From JACMLD01 sp038207265 (GTDB lineage Bacteria; Bacteroidota; Bacteroidia; Chitinophagales; Chitinophagaceae), in NCBI GenBank assembly GCA_038207265.1, contig JBBQZZ010000001.1, positions 496,001-560,000 of the forward strand: a DNA stretch of 64,000 bases, given 5' to 3'. Below are positions 53,882 to 63,732 of the stretch, piece by piece. How positions within the stretch are numbered: position 1 is the first letter of the stretch; the number at the start of each line of letters is the position of its first letter. The position numbers were made by a program, and so were the translations under genes. The notes under the pieces are model-generated. The model made no database searches and had not been told where the DNA came from. It worked only from the letters and a program-made list of their open reading frames with translations.

Positions 53882-55261
53882 TTAATAAATACTTAGGGAG
53901 GGAAAAGTGATGGTAAATATAGTTCCGGTATTAACAGTTGATTCAACCCTGATTGTTCCCTTGTGCAGGTTAATAATGCGTTTGGACAATGCCAATCCCA
54001 GTCCAAAACCTTTCGTATCGGCTGCACTTGTGCCTCTGTAAAACGGGTGAAAAATGTCTTCAATTTCTTTTGGAGAAATAACTTCTCCGAAATTCTTTAT
54101 CTGCACGATGATTTGCATTTTATCAAAATACAGTGAAAGGTACACGTGTTTATCCGGAGAATATTTACATCCGTTTTCCGTTATATTGTGAAGGGCGCTG
54201 TACAAAAGATCCGGGTTGCCATATGCCAGGCAGAGCTTTCCGTCGTCGGGGAATTCACCAAAATCAAGATCAACTTCATATGCTGGGTTTATTTTTTTAA
54301 CATCGGCTACAATTTTAAAAATTACCTCATCAATTCTTACTTCACTTAATTCAATACCTCCTTCATAACCCGTCTTTGCAATTTCCAAAAGACTTTTAGT
54401 AAGTTGCCTCATTTGCTCCACATCTTCCTGGAGTGATTGCAATACCAGCCTATATTCCTCTGAACTTCTTTCTTTCTGAAGAGTTACCTGTAACTGGCTT
54501 GAAATGGAAGTAAGTGGTGTTGAAAGTTCATGCGAAGCATTGGAAATAAAACGACGTTGTATACTGATAGCCTCCTGCAACCGGTTTAACAGGTTGTTGA
54601 AAGTACTGGCTAACCCGGATAACTCATCCTGGCCCTTACCACGATATATTCTGTCAGATAAATTATTGAAAGAGATATCGTTCACTTCGCTGATAATTCT
54701 ATTGATGGGCCGCACCAGTTGCGTAGAGAAAATATAACCAACCGCCACTGTAATGAAAACCCCGGCCAGCAAACAGACCAATAATATCTGTTTAAGATCA
54801 TTTATCCGGCCTTTGCCATCTTCATCATTGCCGGCGTAAAATACAATGTTGTTCTGGTTTTTAGTAGAATGATAGATGGCTGAAACATTCAGGTCGCCCG
54901 CAGAATAAAACAAACTTTTCTTTTCTTTTACTTCCGATAATAATTGAGACGTGATAACAAGTGGAGCCACTCCGGAACCATAAAAAGAATAAATCGGTTC
55001 ATCTTTACTGTCATAAATCACAATTGCTCTTTTGGGAATAGTAGACAGGGAACTGCTATCTATTTTTTGAAGGGTACTAATGGTATTGTCACCCAAAATA
55101 GCGTATAAATTTGCCCGGTTGCTGGCACCTGCCTGTAAACGCATTTGAAATATTTCCTGGCGGCTGAGATCAGTAAAGTAATAAACGGAATAGCTGATTA
55201 AAGAAAGAATGCCTGTTACCAATAAGGTAAAAAGCAGCATTATTTTTAAACGTATGTTCAT
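53882..55261 (-). CDS. Sensor histidine kinase with HAMP domain
   Basis: 459 residues. Two TM segments (8-28 and 157-178) enclose a sensor region of about 125 residues. HAMP follows (RPINRIISEVNDISF), then phospho-acceptor His244 in NASHELSTPLTSI and a HATPase with NITENGCKYS, and GFGLGLALSKRI. It pairs with the OmpR regulator, whose stop is 1 bp before its start. The signal is unknown. Confidence 0.95.
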   Translation of the reverse strand: MNIRLKIMLLFTLLVTGILSLISYSVYYFTDLSRQEIFQMRLQAGASNRANLYAILGDNTISTLQKIDSSSLSTIPKRAIVIYDSKDEPIYSFYGSGVAPLVITSQLLSEVKEKKSLFYSAGDLNVSAIYHSTKNQNNIVFYAGNDEDGKGRINDLKQILLVCLLAGVFITVAVGYIFSTQLVRPINRIISEVNDISFNNLSDRIYRGKGQDELSGLASTFNNLLNRLQEAISIQRRFISNASHELSTPLTSISSQLQVTLQKERSSEEYRLVLQSLQEDVEQMRQLTKSLLEIAKTGYEGGIELSEVRIDEVIFKIVADVKKINPAYEVDLDFGEFPDDGKLCLAYGNPDLLYSALHNITENGCKYSPDKHVYLSLYFDKMQIIVQIKNFGEVISPKEIEDIFHPFYRGTSAADTKGFGLGLALSKRIINLHKGTIRVESTVNTGTIFTITFPSLSIY

Positions 55262-55262
55262 T

Positions 55263-55949
55263 TCAGGCTTCTTTCAGCATATATCCCATGCCTACTTGTG
55301 TATGAATTAGTTTATTGGCAAAGTCCCTGTCCAGTTTCTTCCTGAGGAAAGTTACATAAACATCTATTACGTTAGTCTTGGTATCAAAATCAATATCCCA
55401 TACATTTAATGCAATGTCTGCCCTGGACACTACTTTGTTTTTATTTTTTACAAGGTATTCCAGCAATTGAAATTCTTTTGCAGTGAGCGAAATAATTTTA
55501 TTATCGCGTATTACTTCTTTGCTATCCAGGTTCATTTGCAAATCGGCCACTTTAAGAAGATTAGTGTGTGGTACAGCCTGTCGCAAACGCTTTAATAGTG
55601 CTCTCATCCTTACCAGTAATTCCTTAAAATCAAAGGGCTTTACTACATAATCATCTGCACCCGCATCAAATCCTTCAATCTTATCATCTATCGCATTAAG
55701 GGCAGTTAACATCATTACGGGTATTTGCTGGTTATGGCTTCTGATTTCCTTACACAAGTCGTACCCATTCATACCTGGCAGATTGATGTCAAGTATTGCC
55801 AGGTCAAATGATTGAGAATTAAATAAATCCTTGCCTGCCAATCCATCATATGCCACTTCTACATCATATTGGTTTTCTGTCAATCCTTTTTTGAGTGCGT
55901 CTGCTATTTTCTTTTCATCCTCTACCAGCAATATCCTTGTGCCATCCAT
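55263..55949 (-). CDS. OmpR-type response regulator
   Basis: 228 residues. The receiver domain has Asp54 in AILDINLPGM, with acidic residues VEDEKK near the N-terminus and PFDFKELL later. The C-terminal winged helix contains LTAKEFQLLEYLVKN and VIDVYVTFLRKKLD. It controls transcription on phosphorylation by the downstream kinase. Divergent genes start 320 bp away. Confidence 0.96.
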   Translation of the reverse strand: MDGTRILLVEDEKKIADALKKGLTENQYDVEVAYDGLAGKDLFNSQSFDLAILDINLPGMNGYDLCKEIRSHNQQIPVMMLTALNAIDDKIEGFDAGADDYVVKPFDFKELLVRMRALLKRLRQAVPHTNLLKVADLQMNLDSKEVIRDNKIISLTAKEFQLLEYLVKNKNKVVSRADIALNVWDIDFDTKTNVIDVYVTFLRKKLDRDFANKLIHTQVGMGYMLKEA

Positions 55950-56238
55950 AGTGAAAATATTTAGTATGTAAGTTCTGTAATATAACCGGCAAGATCCTAA
56001 CTAATACTTTGCAGCCAATTAAAATGAAATTAAAATCCTGTTATTCAATCAGGGAGATAGCAGAATTTTTTTTCATTTTAATTTAAGAGGAATAAAAGTT
56101 CGGCTATCAAAAATACGCAGGTAGAAAAACATCATTGATTTGAAAAGTTGGACAGGGATTAATACTGACTTCGCTTTTTGCTGAATTTAACCCTATAAAT
56201 TGTGCGATTTTTGTACTTCATAATTGGTTAATTTGCCT
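55950..56238. other. Divergent intergenic region, no gene
   Basis: About 290 bp between the OmpR regulator and the DUF177 gene. No hairpin or small gene is obvious. It should hold the promoter and any autoregulatory site of the two-component system. Confidence 0.4.
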
Positions 56239-56246
56239 TACCTTTG
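56239..56246 (+). promoter_or_regulatory. Promoter element of the DUF177-rpmF-plsX operon
   Basis: TACCTTTG is an exact TAnnTTTG match, 24 bp before the DUF177 ATG. Transcription would start near 56252, leaving a leader of about 18 nt. Confidence 0.55.
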
Positions 56247-56269
56247 CCATCTTTTAAAAGTTCATAGCC

Positions 56270-56824
56270 ATGAGTCGCCGGGAGTTTGATATAGCGTTTG
56301 TGGGTTTAAAACCAGGCATTCATGAGTTCGGGTACCAGGTAAATGATAAGTTCTTTGAGGATTATCAGCCGCAGGATTTCCGTAATTGCCAGGCCAACGT
56401 AAAGCTGACCCTTGACAAACAAAACGGATTCTTGCTATTAAAGTTTGAAATTGGCGGTACTATTGAAGTGACCTGCGACAGGTGTGGAAGTAATGCCTTA
56501 CCGCTCAGTTTATGGGACGAGTTTAATATCGTTGTTAAACTGGTAGAGAATCCAGACCCCATGAATGAACAGGAAGATGATCCTGATGTTTATTATATCA
56601 GCCGGGGAGAAAGCCATCTGAAAGTAAGTGACTGGATATACGAATTTATTATCCTGAGCATACCCATGCAGAAAGCCTGTGGTCCGGATCAGATAAGAAG
56701 TGCTTTTTGTAACAACGATGTGTTGGATTTACTGAGCAGGGACGAAGATGCTCAACTTCCGGCTAGTGTGGAAAACCCTATTTGGAAAGACCTTGAAAAG
56801 CTTAAAAAGAACCTTGATAATTAA
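56270..56824 (+). CDS. DUF177 (YceD-like) protein
   Basis: 184 residues. The CDRCGS pair (CxxC) in the first half and EFNIVVKLVENP with DVYYISRGESHLKVSDWIYEFIILSIPMQ are the DUF177 core. In many bacteria it is encoded before rpmF and plsX, as here (rpmF starts 34 bp later), and is linked to rRNA or ribosome processing. Function in this organism is inferred from that conserved order. Confidence 0.92.
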   Translation: MSRREFDIAFVGLKPGIHEFGYQVNDKFFEDYQPQDFRNCQANVKLTLDKQNGFLLLKFEIGGTIEVTCDRCGSNALPLSLWDEFNIVVKLVENPDPMNEQEDDPDVYYISRGESHLKVSDWIYEFIILSIPMQKACGPDQIRSAFCNNDVLDLLSRDEDAQLPASVENPIWKDLEKLKKNLDN

Positions 56825-56858
56825 TAACAAGTTTTAGTATTTAATAAATAGTTGAATT

Positions 56859-57053
56859 ATGCCAAATCCCAAAAGACGACACTCTCAGCAACGCAGCGCG
56901 AAACGTCGTACGCATTACACTGCAAGTGCTATAACACTTAGTAAAGACAGCGCCACAGGAGAATTACATGTTCGACACCGAGCACATGTGAGTGAGGGTA
57001 AACTGTATTATAAAGGAAAAGTAGTGGCTGAACAAGCGCCAATCAAAAAATAA
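56859..57053 (+). CDS. rpmF: 50S ribosomal protein L32, zinc-free form
   Basis: 64 residues beginning MPNPKRRHSQQRSAKRRTHY, the L32 signature. The four Cys of the usual zinc ribbon are absent; the corresponding region reads LHVRHRAHVSEGKLYYKG. This is the normal state in many Bacteroidota. It sits between DUF177 and plsX in the usual operon order. Confidence 0.97.
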   Translation: MPNPKRRHSQQRSAKRRTHYTASAITLSKDSATGELHVRHRAHVSEGKLYYKGKVVAEQAPIKK

Positions 57054-57140
57054 TTGCTGCTCATTATTAAAATCCAGCATTCAATGGTTGACAGCAAATG
57101 AAAGCCTTGGATATTGGAATTTTATTTTTGGATAACTCAT

Positions 57141-58085
57141 ATGAATATAGGCTTGGATATGATGGGCGGTGACTACGCTCCGCTGGAAGCTGTAAAAGGC
57201 ATCCGGCAATTTTTAACTGAGCCAGTGGTTCCGGCAGTGTTTTTTTTATTTGGAGATGAAGCACAGATTGAACCGCTGTTGGCGTCTGAAAATATTAACA
57301 AGGATAAAGTCAAAATAATTCATGCTCCACAGGTTATTGAAATGCATGAACATCCCACCAAGGCCCTCAAAGAAAAACAACAATCTTCCATAGCATCAGG
57401 GTTTCAACATCTCGCTTCTGGTAAAATAGATGCTTTTATCAGTGCTGGTAATACTGGTGCCATGCTGGTAGGTGCTATGTTCAGTATAAAAGTTATCAAT
57501 GGCATTACAAGACCTACCATTGCCAGTGTAATACCAAAAGAAAACGGTAATACAGGAATCCTGCTCGACGTAGGTTTGAATGCCGATTGCAAACCGGAAA
57601 ACCTGAATCAATTCGCTACGCTTGGTTCGCTGTATGCACAATATATTCTTGGCATTGGTAAACCCAGGGTTGGTTTGATGAATGTTGGCGAAGAAGAAGG
57701 CAAAGGTAATATCCTGGCACAGGCTACTTATCCCCTGCTTAAAGAAAACAAACAAATTCATTTTATAGGAAATATTGAAGGGCGTGATGTTTTGCTTGAT
57801 AAAGCAGATGTTATGGTTTGCGAAGGTTTTACAGGCAATATAATTCTCAAAATGGCTGAATCGATTTATGATATAACACAGGCGAAAAATATACAACACA
57901 AATTCCTCGACTGTTTCAATTTTGAAAACTACGGTGGTACGCCTGTATTGGGTGTTTCCAAACCAGTGATCATCGGCCACGGTATTTCACATGCAAAAGC
58001 ATTTAAGAACATGATTGCACTTGCAGTAAAAATGGTTGAAACAGATTTGATGACTAAAATGAAAGCATCTTTTGCCAGCAATTGA
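57141..58085 (+). CDS. plsX: Phosphate acyltransferase PlsX
   Basis: 314 residues from ATG 57141 (MNIGLDMMGGDYAPLEAV). The motifs DMMGGDYAP, SAGNTGAML and MNVGEEEGKGN are those of PlsX, which makes acyl-phosphate from acyl-ACP for phospholipid synthesis. An in-frame upstream start would add nine unlikely residues. It is the last member of the DUF177-rpmF-plsX set and just precedes a CPBP gene. Confidence 0.97.
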   Translation: MNIGLDMMGGDYAPLEAVKGIRQFLTEPVVPAVFFLFGDEAQIEPLLASENINKDKVKIIHAPQVIEMHEHPTKALKEKQQSSIASGFQHLASGKIDAFISAGNTGAMLVGAMFSIKVINGITRPTIASVIPKENGNTGILLDVGLNADCKPENLNQFATLGSLYAQYILGIGKPRVGLMNVGEEEGKGNILAQATYPLLKENKQIHFIGNIEGRDVLLDKADVMVCEGFTGNIILKMAESIYDITQAKNIQHKFLDCFNFENYGGTPVLGVSKPVIIGHGISHAKAFKNMIALAVKMVETDLMTKMKASFASN

Positions 58086-58108
58086 ATATCTTCCCGCTCA
58101 TTGCAAGT

Positions 58109-59038
58109 ATGAATTTTATCTTCAGCTATATCCAGGATTTTTTCAAAGGTGCGGATAAATGGTTTTTGGTTTTTTGTGTTGGCTTCGTTGCCCTTATCAT
58201 CGCAATAAATTACAGGTTTGGTGTAGAAACTAAATGGTTGTATAATATTCACAATCGCTTTGGTAAGTTTATGGGGTTTTATGCGGTTTACAGTATCGCA
58301 TTTATAATACCATTCCTCTTGCTGATTCTCACAAAACACTGCCACGTAGTCCAATCAAAAATGTTTTGGCTTTTGCTGATAACAGCGCCTGCCATTTTTG
58401 CCTTGAAAGTAAGTTTTCCCGGGCCCGGAACCTGGCCAACGGCAAATGAAAATAACCTGTGGACGAAATATTATGCTATTATTCTCAACCTGCCTTCGCG
58501 ATTGATCCTGGTTGTAATTCCCTTAATACTTTTTTACTGGTTTGAAAAAAATAATAACTCTTTCTGGGGTCTGACCATTAAAAATTTTGACTGGCATCCT
58601 TATGCGCTGATGTTATTGGTAATGTTGCCGTTGATAGGATTTGCTTCTACACAAACAGATTTTCTCCAGATGTACCCAAAACTCAGGCAGGTTGCATTTA
58701 TTGAAACCAATACCACCAAGCCCTGGTTCTACAAATTGTTGTTTGAAATTTCTTATGGGATTGACTTTATTAGTATTGAGCTTTTTTTTCGTGGATTCTT
58801 GGTTTTTGCATTCGTGAGATATGTAGGCGTCGACGCCGTTTTACCGATGGCAGTTTTTTATTGCAGCATTCATTTTGGCAAACCATTGTTTGAATGTATT
58901 TCTTCTTTTTTTGGTGGAATGTTACTGGGCATTGTTGCTTACCGCACACAATCCATTCTCGGAGGAATGGTGGTGCACCTGGGTATTGCGTGGATGATGG
59001 AACTTGGCGGTTATTTTGGTAATCTGTACAGGCGATAG
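58109..59038 (+). CDS. CPBP-family membrane protein with an altered active site
   Basis: 309 residues from ATG 58109; a TTG at 58082 overlaps the plsX stop. It has about eight TM segments. Motif 1 is usually EExxxR but reads IELFFR here (Ile223-Glu224 to Arg228), so the first Glu is missing. Motif 2 is YCSIHFGKP with a His, and motif 3 VVHLGIAW. CPBP proteins are intramembrane proteases or immunity-like proteins. The catalytic Glu loss suggests a non-proteolytic role or a divergent subfamily. Confidence 0.82.
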   Translation: MNFIFSYIQDFFKGADKWFLVFCVGFVALIIAINYRFGVETKWLYNIHNRFGKFMGFYAVYSIAFIIPFLLLILTKHCHVVQSKMFWLLLITAPAIFALKVSFPGPGTWPTANENNLWTKYYAIILNLPSRLILVVIPLILFYWFEKNNNSFWGLTIKNFDWHPYALMLLVMLPLIGFASTQTDFLQMYPKLRQVAFIETNTTKPWFYKLLFEISYGIDFISIELFFRGFLVFAFVRYVGVDAVLPMAVFYCSIHFGKPLFECISSFFGGMLLGIVAYRTQSILGGMVVHLGIAWMMELGGYFGNLYRR

Positions 59039-59111
59039 CGTTCCATATCTGGTTGATAAAACCAGGTTGAACAACCGTTTTGATTGACGTACTTGTTATA
59101 GAAATAAAAAA

Positions 59112-59517
59112 CTACCAACTCATAAGCCGGATTCTGTTTCTAAACTATCATTTATCTGGCTCCGACATTACTGGCGGAATCTTGCTGCCTACCCTTCCCG
59201 GTACATCTGTAGATGGTAGTGAACGAGCAGCTCACCTTGCTTATTGACTGAATAAAATAGTTCAATCAACAACAAACCGGGATATACGTGGCATTACAGA
59301 ATGCAAGGTTTACCCACCCCGTATATTACTATCCGGGGTCGTAGGCTCTTACCCTACGTTTTCACCCTCATCCCTATTGCGGGACAGTTATTTTCTGTGG
59401 CACTATCTGTTCCTCCTGTTTTCAGCAGGAGAACCCGGCTATTCACCGGTGCATTGCTCTGTACTGTCCGGACTTTCCTATCTTATGTTGCCACAAGATC
59501 GATAGCTCGGTTGGTAG
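59112..59517 (-). ncRNA. rnpB: RNase P RNA, bacterial type A
   Basis: On the minus strand the 5' end CTACCAAC (59517-59510) pairs with the 3' end GTTGGTAG (59119-59112) to form helix P1. The universally conserved GAAAGTCCGGACAG follows near the 5' end, and GAATCCGGCTTATG is near the 3' end. The length of about 406 nt and a T-run after the 3' end fit. It is the catalytic RNA that matures tRNA 5' ends. Confidence 0.93.
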
Positions 59518-59679
59518 TAAGAGCAAAAATAAGTAAGAGAAAATTAAGTAAGGTGGAAATGTGAAAATGCACCTGGTGGATTTGCTTTATTCCACATGCA
59601 ATGGCATTTATTGCAAACTTAAAGCTAAGCAGGAAGCCAAAGTCTATTGCAATCAAATATTAAATACTATTTCGCGGTT

Positions 59680-60705
59680 TCAAAATTGAAGAAAAATTTC
59701 TGTAGCCCCATATCCGTAAGATGGATGGTATTGATTCACGAAAGATTTCACTTCTTTTTTCAAACGTAATTGTTCATGTATTTCGTCCCGCAAACGACCG
59801 GTGCCGAGGCCATGAATAAAAATGACAGTAGGTTGCCGGTGTGCAACTGCCAGTTCAAAATATTTTTCAAACTCTTTCATCTGCAGGGTTAGTATTTCAA
59901 AATTGCTTAAACGATCCCATTCATCGGTTAGTTTTTCTATATGTAAATCAACTACGGTACGTGCCGGCGGCAAATGATGTCTGGCTTTGGAAGCTTCATA
60001 CATCTTATAACCCGCAGTTACCAATGGGCTCATTTCAATTTTTTCTTCTTCTTTTTTAGCAGGATAAGTCTCAAATAATTTATAGCTAAAAGTAGGTTCG
60101 CCTTTTAATTTTATTTCCTCAATTCTTTTGAATAATTGCGCTGGCTTCAGTTTAAGTGAAGTTTCAAAATAATCTACCTTCGATTTATCCGGGTTGATCA
60201 GGGAAAATTCGCAATCAAATGAAGGATTATCATTTAATTGTTCAAATGGAACATCGTGCAGGTAGAAATCCTGGTTGGCAAACAGTTCGTTTTTTAATTC
60301 AAAGCCTGCTTTTCCAAAATAATTGATCTTATAATGAAAATGATAATCTGTTCCTGTTCCATTTATAAGGTGAACCTTTAACAAGTCAACAATATCGTCG
60401 CCGAATTCATCGGTTTCAAATTTTGGAAGGAACATCAACCACATACCAGCCGGATTTTTTTCTGCCAGTGCAGATGATTTTTTTTCCTTTGGTAATTGAT
60501 CAATATAGGTCCTCGGTTTCTTTTCCGGTACCTTTCTCTGCTGCGTGAATTGTTTAAAGTAAGGGAAATCAAGTTGATCAGTATAGGCTGGAAATTTTAC
60601 ACCCCGAACATCCACCATCACCATTTTATCATTAATAATATCTACCACTTCGCCGTCTTCATTGGAATGAAGTACGGTTACTTTATCACCAATTTCAAAT
60701 TTCAT
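59680..60705 (-). CDS. DUF2027 protein with C-terminal Smr domain
   Basis: 341 residues. The N-terminal segment KFEIGDKVTVLHSNEDGEVV (2-21) is an SH3-like DUF2027 motif. The C-terminal Smr domain (about 250-341) shows VVDLHIEKLTD, VIFIHGLGTGRLRDEI and YHPSYGYGATEIFL. Smr domains bind or nick nucleic acid, as in MutS2. The combination is frequent in Bacteroidota; the biological role is unproven. Confidence 0.88.
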   Translation of the reverse strand: MKFEIGDKVTVLHSNEDGEVVDIINDKMVMVDVRGVKFPAYTDQLDFPYFKQFTQQRKVPEKKPRTYIDQLPKEKKSSALAEKNPAGMWLMFLPKFETDEFGDDIVDLLKVHLINGTGTDYHFHYKINYFGKAGFELKNELFANQDFYLHDVPFEQLNDNPSFDCEFSLINPDKSKVDYFETSLKLKPAQLFKRIEEIKLKGEPTFSYKLFETYPAKKEEEKIEMSPLVTAGYKMYEASKARHHLPPARTVVDLHIEKLTDEWDRLSNFEILTLQMKEFEKYFELAVAHRQPTVIFIHGLGTGRLRDEIHEQLRLKKEVKSFVNQYHPSYGYGATEIFLQF

Positions 60706-60824
60706 GTTGCAAAAATAGTGAAAGAGTTTGAAGGAAGGTGGAGGATGAAAGCTATAAGGTCTTCAACCGCTCAACCACTACTGTACACCCTATATCTTAT
60801 AACTTACAGCTTTCCCCTTTTGCC

Positions 60825-62621
60825 TTATTCCGTTCTTTTCGCCAGTTTACTTTTTTTATATCCATATAAGAAATAGACTACCAAACCCAGCGCCAGCCAA
60901 CTGGCAAACCATGCCCAGTTTTTAGCTGTCATGCCTGTTAATAGATACAAACAGGTTACTAATCCCAGCAATGGGATTAATGAATATTTTTTGATAAGGG
61001 TGAAGACACAGATAACAATACAGGCTATCCAAAAAATGATGGTAGATAAATTGATGGTTTTTTTTGCGAGCGTGGCATTATCCAATGCAGTTGTAGTTAA
61101 ATCGGTTTTTGTTGTTTCTATTCCGGCAACGGCCGCCTTCGCTTCGGAACTTGTTAAATTAAAATCCAACAACTGTTGTATATACTGGTGATTGAAAATA
61201 TAAATAATCAGCAGGCTTCCAATAATAATTGCGGGGAATATATATTGCCCGTTAATATAAGGAATGTGAAACTTTCCAGCCTGTTTCTCTTTTCGAGGAA
61301 TTAATAATACTCCACCACAAACCAGTACAAAAGCAAATAAAGTGGCAATACTGGTGAAGTCGAGCACAAAAGTTTTATCCGTAAACAAAATTGGTATCCC
61401 TACAACTAGCCCCGTTACGATGGTAGAGAATGAAGGGGTATTAAATTTCGGATGAATTCTCTGAAACACCGGTGGCAATAAACCATCGCGACTCATGCTC
61501 ATCCATATACGGGGTTGTCCCATTTGAAACACCAGCAGCACACTCGTCATAGCAATTACGGCTGCTATCGCTACGAAAAACTGCATCCAGCTTACATCCA
61601 GGTTTTGCTTTTCAAAGATAAAAGCAAGCGGGTCCCCTATCCCTTCAAAATTGCGGTAATTGACAGCGCCGGTTAAAACCAATGTAAGCAAAATATAAAC
61701 AATTGTACAGATCACCAGTGAAAGTATCATACCTCTTGGTAAGTCGCGTTGAGGGTTTTTGCTTTCCTCTGCCAGCACACTTACAGCATCAAATCCTATA
61801 TAAGCAAAGAAAACACCGCTGACAGCAGCCATCACTCCTCCGAAGCCATTGGGCATAAAAGAATGAATGCCTGCATCATTAGCAGGTGTCCAATTTATAG
61901 TAAGTCCTTTTGAAAAAACGATATAGCCCCCTACCAATATTACCAGCCCCACCACTATCATTTTCAATATCACCATTACATTACTAAAATTCCGGCTTTC
62001 TTTTATCCCCCGGTAAACCAGGTAGGTGATGAGCAGGTTGATAATAATAGCAGGTAAATCAAAAATTATATGCAACCCTCCAATAACGGGTGCACTATTC
62101 CATGCATCCAGTACATCTTTGGTTGCATTGCCATCTGCCATGGCGTGTTTCACTTCCATATAACTGGTGCATAAATATTCAGGAAGGTGAACATTTATTT
62201 TTCCAAGGAATGAAGTAAAATAATCGCTCCAGCTATACGCTACATAAATGTTACCAATAGAATACTCCATAATTAAAGCCCACCCTATAACCCAGGCAAA
62301 CAACTCACCAAATGATGCATAAGCGTAAGTATAAGCGCTGCCCGCCACGGGTATCCGGCTGGCAAATTCAGAATAACAAAAGGCTGTAAATGCACAAGCA
62401 ACAGCGGTGATAACAAATAAAATTACTACGCCCGGCCCGCCATGAAACACTGCACCTCCTAAACTGCTGAAACTACCTGCGCCCAGGATAGCTGCAATAC
62501 CAAAAAATGTAAGATCGCGCATGGTTAATACCCGTTTTAACCCACCGGTACCATGACTGTCATCTGATCCGTCTGCTAATATGGAGGAAATCTTTTTTGT
62601 ACGAAAAAGAGAATTGGACAT
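60825..62621 (-). CDS. APC-superfamily amino acid permease
   Basis: 598 residues from ATG 62621 (MSNSLFRTKKISSIL); an upstream ATG gives an 18-residue extension that is unlikely. It has 12-14 TM segments. Signatures: FFGIAAILGAGSFSSLGGAVF at TM1 and FFAYIGFDAVSVLAEESKNPQRDLPRGMI typical of cationic amino acid transporters. It likely imports an amino acid; which one is unknown. The long loop around 500-545 is lower in hydrophobicity. Confidence 0.9.
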   Translation of the reverse strand: MSNSLFRTKKISSILADGSDDSHGTGGLKRVLTMRDLTFFGIAAILGAGSFSSLGGAVFHGGPGVVILFVITAVACAFTAFCYSEFASRIPVAGSAYTYAYASFGELFAWVIGWALIMEYSIGNIYVAYSWSDYFTSFLGKINVHLPEYLCTSYMEVKHAMADGNATKDVLDAWNSAPVIGGLHIIFDLPAIIINLLITYLVYRGIKESRNFSNVMVILKMIVVGLVILVGGYIVFSKGLTINWTPANDAGIHSFMPNGFGGVMAAVSGVFFAYIGFDAVSVLAEESKNPQRDLPRGMILSLVICTIVYILLTLVLTGAVNYRNFEGIGDPLAFIFEKQNLDVSWMQFFVAIAAVIAMTSVLLVFQMGQPRIWMSMSRDGLLPPVFQRIHPKFNTPSFSTIVTGLVVGIPILFTDKTFVLDFTSIATLFAFVLVCGGVLLIPRKEKQAGKFHIPYINGQYIFPAIIIGSLLIIYIFNHQYIQQLLDFNLTSSEAKAAVAGIETTKTDLTTTALDNATLAKKTINLSTIIFWIACIVICVFTLIKKYSLIPLLGLVTCLYLLTGMTAKNWAWFASWLALGLVVYFLYGYKKSKLAKRTE

Positions 62622-62855
62622 GCAGTTTTGGTTTAAAGGATTAAGATAGTCAAAAATTCCTGATGTCTGATTCAATGATATTTGATTTATTCAGGTACTG
62701 TCAACATTGCCAATACTAGCATCAGATGCCGCAAATGTTTCCCATCATATTGATGATTCGTCAGCCATCATACAGTAATAATCCACAATAGAAAATCGCA
62801 ATTTTCAATAATGTCATACCACATTCCGGGATTATCTTTATTGAAAATTGAAACG

Positions 62856-63515
62856 ATGTCACTAAATATTATTCATAAACTCAGGATAAAAGCAGGAGAT
62901 ACTCTCCTAACGATAAATGAACCTAAAACATTCAAACAAGTTTTGCAACCATTACCGGCAAGTGTAAAAATAGTTTCTTCAGTTAAAACTTATCAGCAAT
63001 TGCATTGGTTTCTAAAACATCAATCACAGTTGGAAAAAGAAATGATTAAAGTGTTGCCACTTATACATACCGGAGTAATATGCTGGATTTATTATCCTAA
63101 AGGAAGTTCTTCTATTCAAACTGATCTTACCAGAGACAAAGGATGGGAAGCGCTACTGGCACACGGCGATACACTTACCTGGATAAGTCTTATTTCATTT
63201 GATGAAACCTGGTCCACATTTGGTTGTCGTTTGAAAACAAATGCTGATAAGAAAAAAGATACCATACCCAGGCAACGCGAAATACTTCAATATATAGATG
63301 CCGAAAAAAAAACAATTCGCTTGCCGGAAGATCTTTCAAAGTTGTTAAAGAAGAATAAGAAAGCCTGGATTTTTTTTAATAGTCTTTCCTTTACAAATCG
63401 CAAAGAATATGTTGAATGGATAATAACAGCCAAAAGAGAAGAGACAAAAAAAGAACGCCTGGATGGAACAATAGAGAGATTGATGAAAGAATGGAAGAAT
63501 CCTAGAAATCTATAA
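62856..63515 (+). CDS. YdeI/OmpD-associated family protein with DUF3052-like N-terminus
   Basis: 219 residues from ATG 62856 (MSLNIIHKLRIKAGDTLL); an ATG at 62811 is possible. The N-terminal half (YYPKGSSSIQTDLTRDKGWEALLA) looks like DUF3052. The C-terminal PEDLSKLLKKNKKAWIFFNSL and YVEWIITAKREETKKERLDGTI match the YdeI bacteriocin-protection/OmpD-associated family. No signal peptide. The function is unclear. Confidence 0.8.
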   Translation: MSLNIIHKLRIKAGDTLLTINEPKTFKQVLQPLPASVKIVSSVKTYQQLHWFLKHQSQLEKEMIKVLPLIHTGVICWIYYPKGSSSIQTDLTRDKGWEALLAHGDTLTWISLISFDETWSTFGCRLKTNADKKKDTIPRQREILQYIDAEKKTIRLPEDLSKLLKKNKKAWIFFNSLSFTNRKEYVEWIITAKREETKKERLDGTIERLMKEWKNPRNL

Positions 63516-63732
63516 ACGATTGCATTCATTTAAATGGTAAAGTTTTCTTTGAAGGCAATCAACATAAAATGCTTTATGATTTTCTTCCGCATATTTCCAT
63601 AATGGTACACGGTTTGCGAATCTATATGAAAACAATATCAGCTGGTTGCTAATCATGAGCAAGCTTTATTAATGGATAGACCTTCCACATATTTATATTA
63701 ATTACGACATTAATAGTCAAATGCAAACATCC
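63516..63732. other. Intergenic, no gene seen
   Basis: About 215 bp between the YdeI-like gene and the polyprenyl synthase end. No hairpin or RNA gene was recognised. Confidence 0.4.

Noticed and set aside
56859..57053. Missing zinc ribbon in L32 as a novelty
   Set aside because: Zinc-free L32 and L33 are normal in many Bacteroidota, so this is not unusual.
59301..59564. An 87-codon open frame on the + strand
   Set aside because: It lies antisense across the RNase P RNA gene, which explains the sequence.
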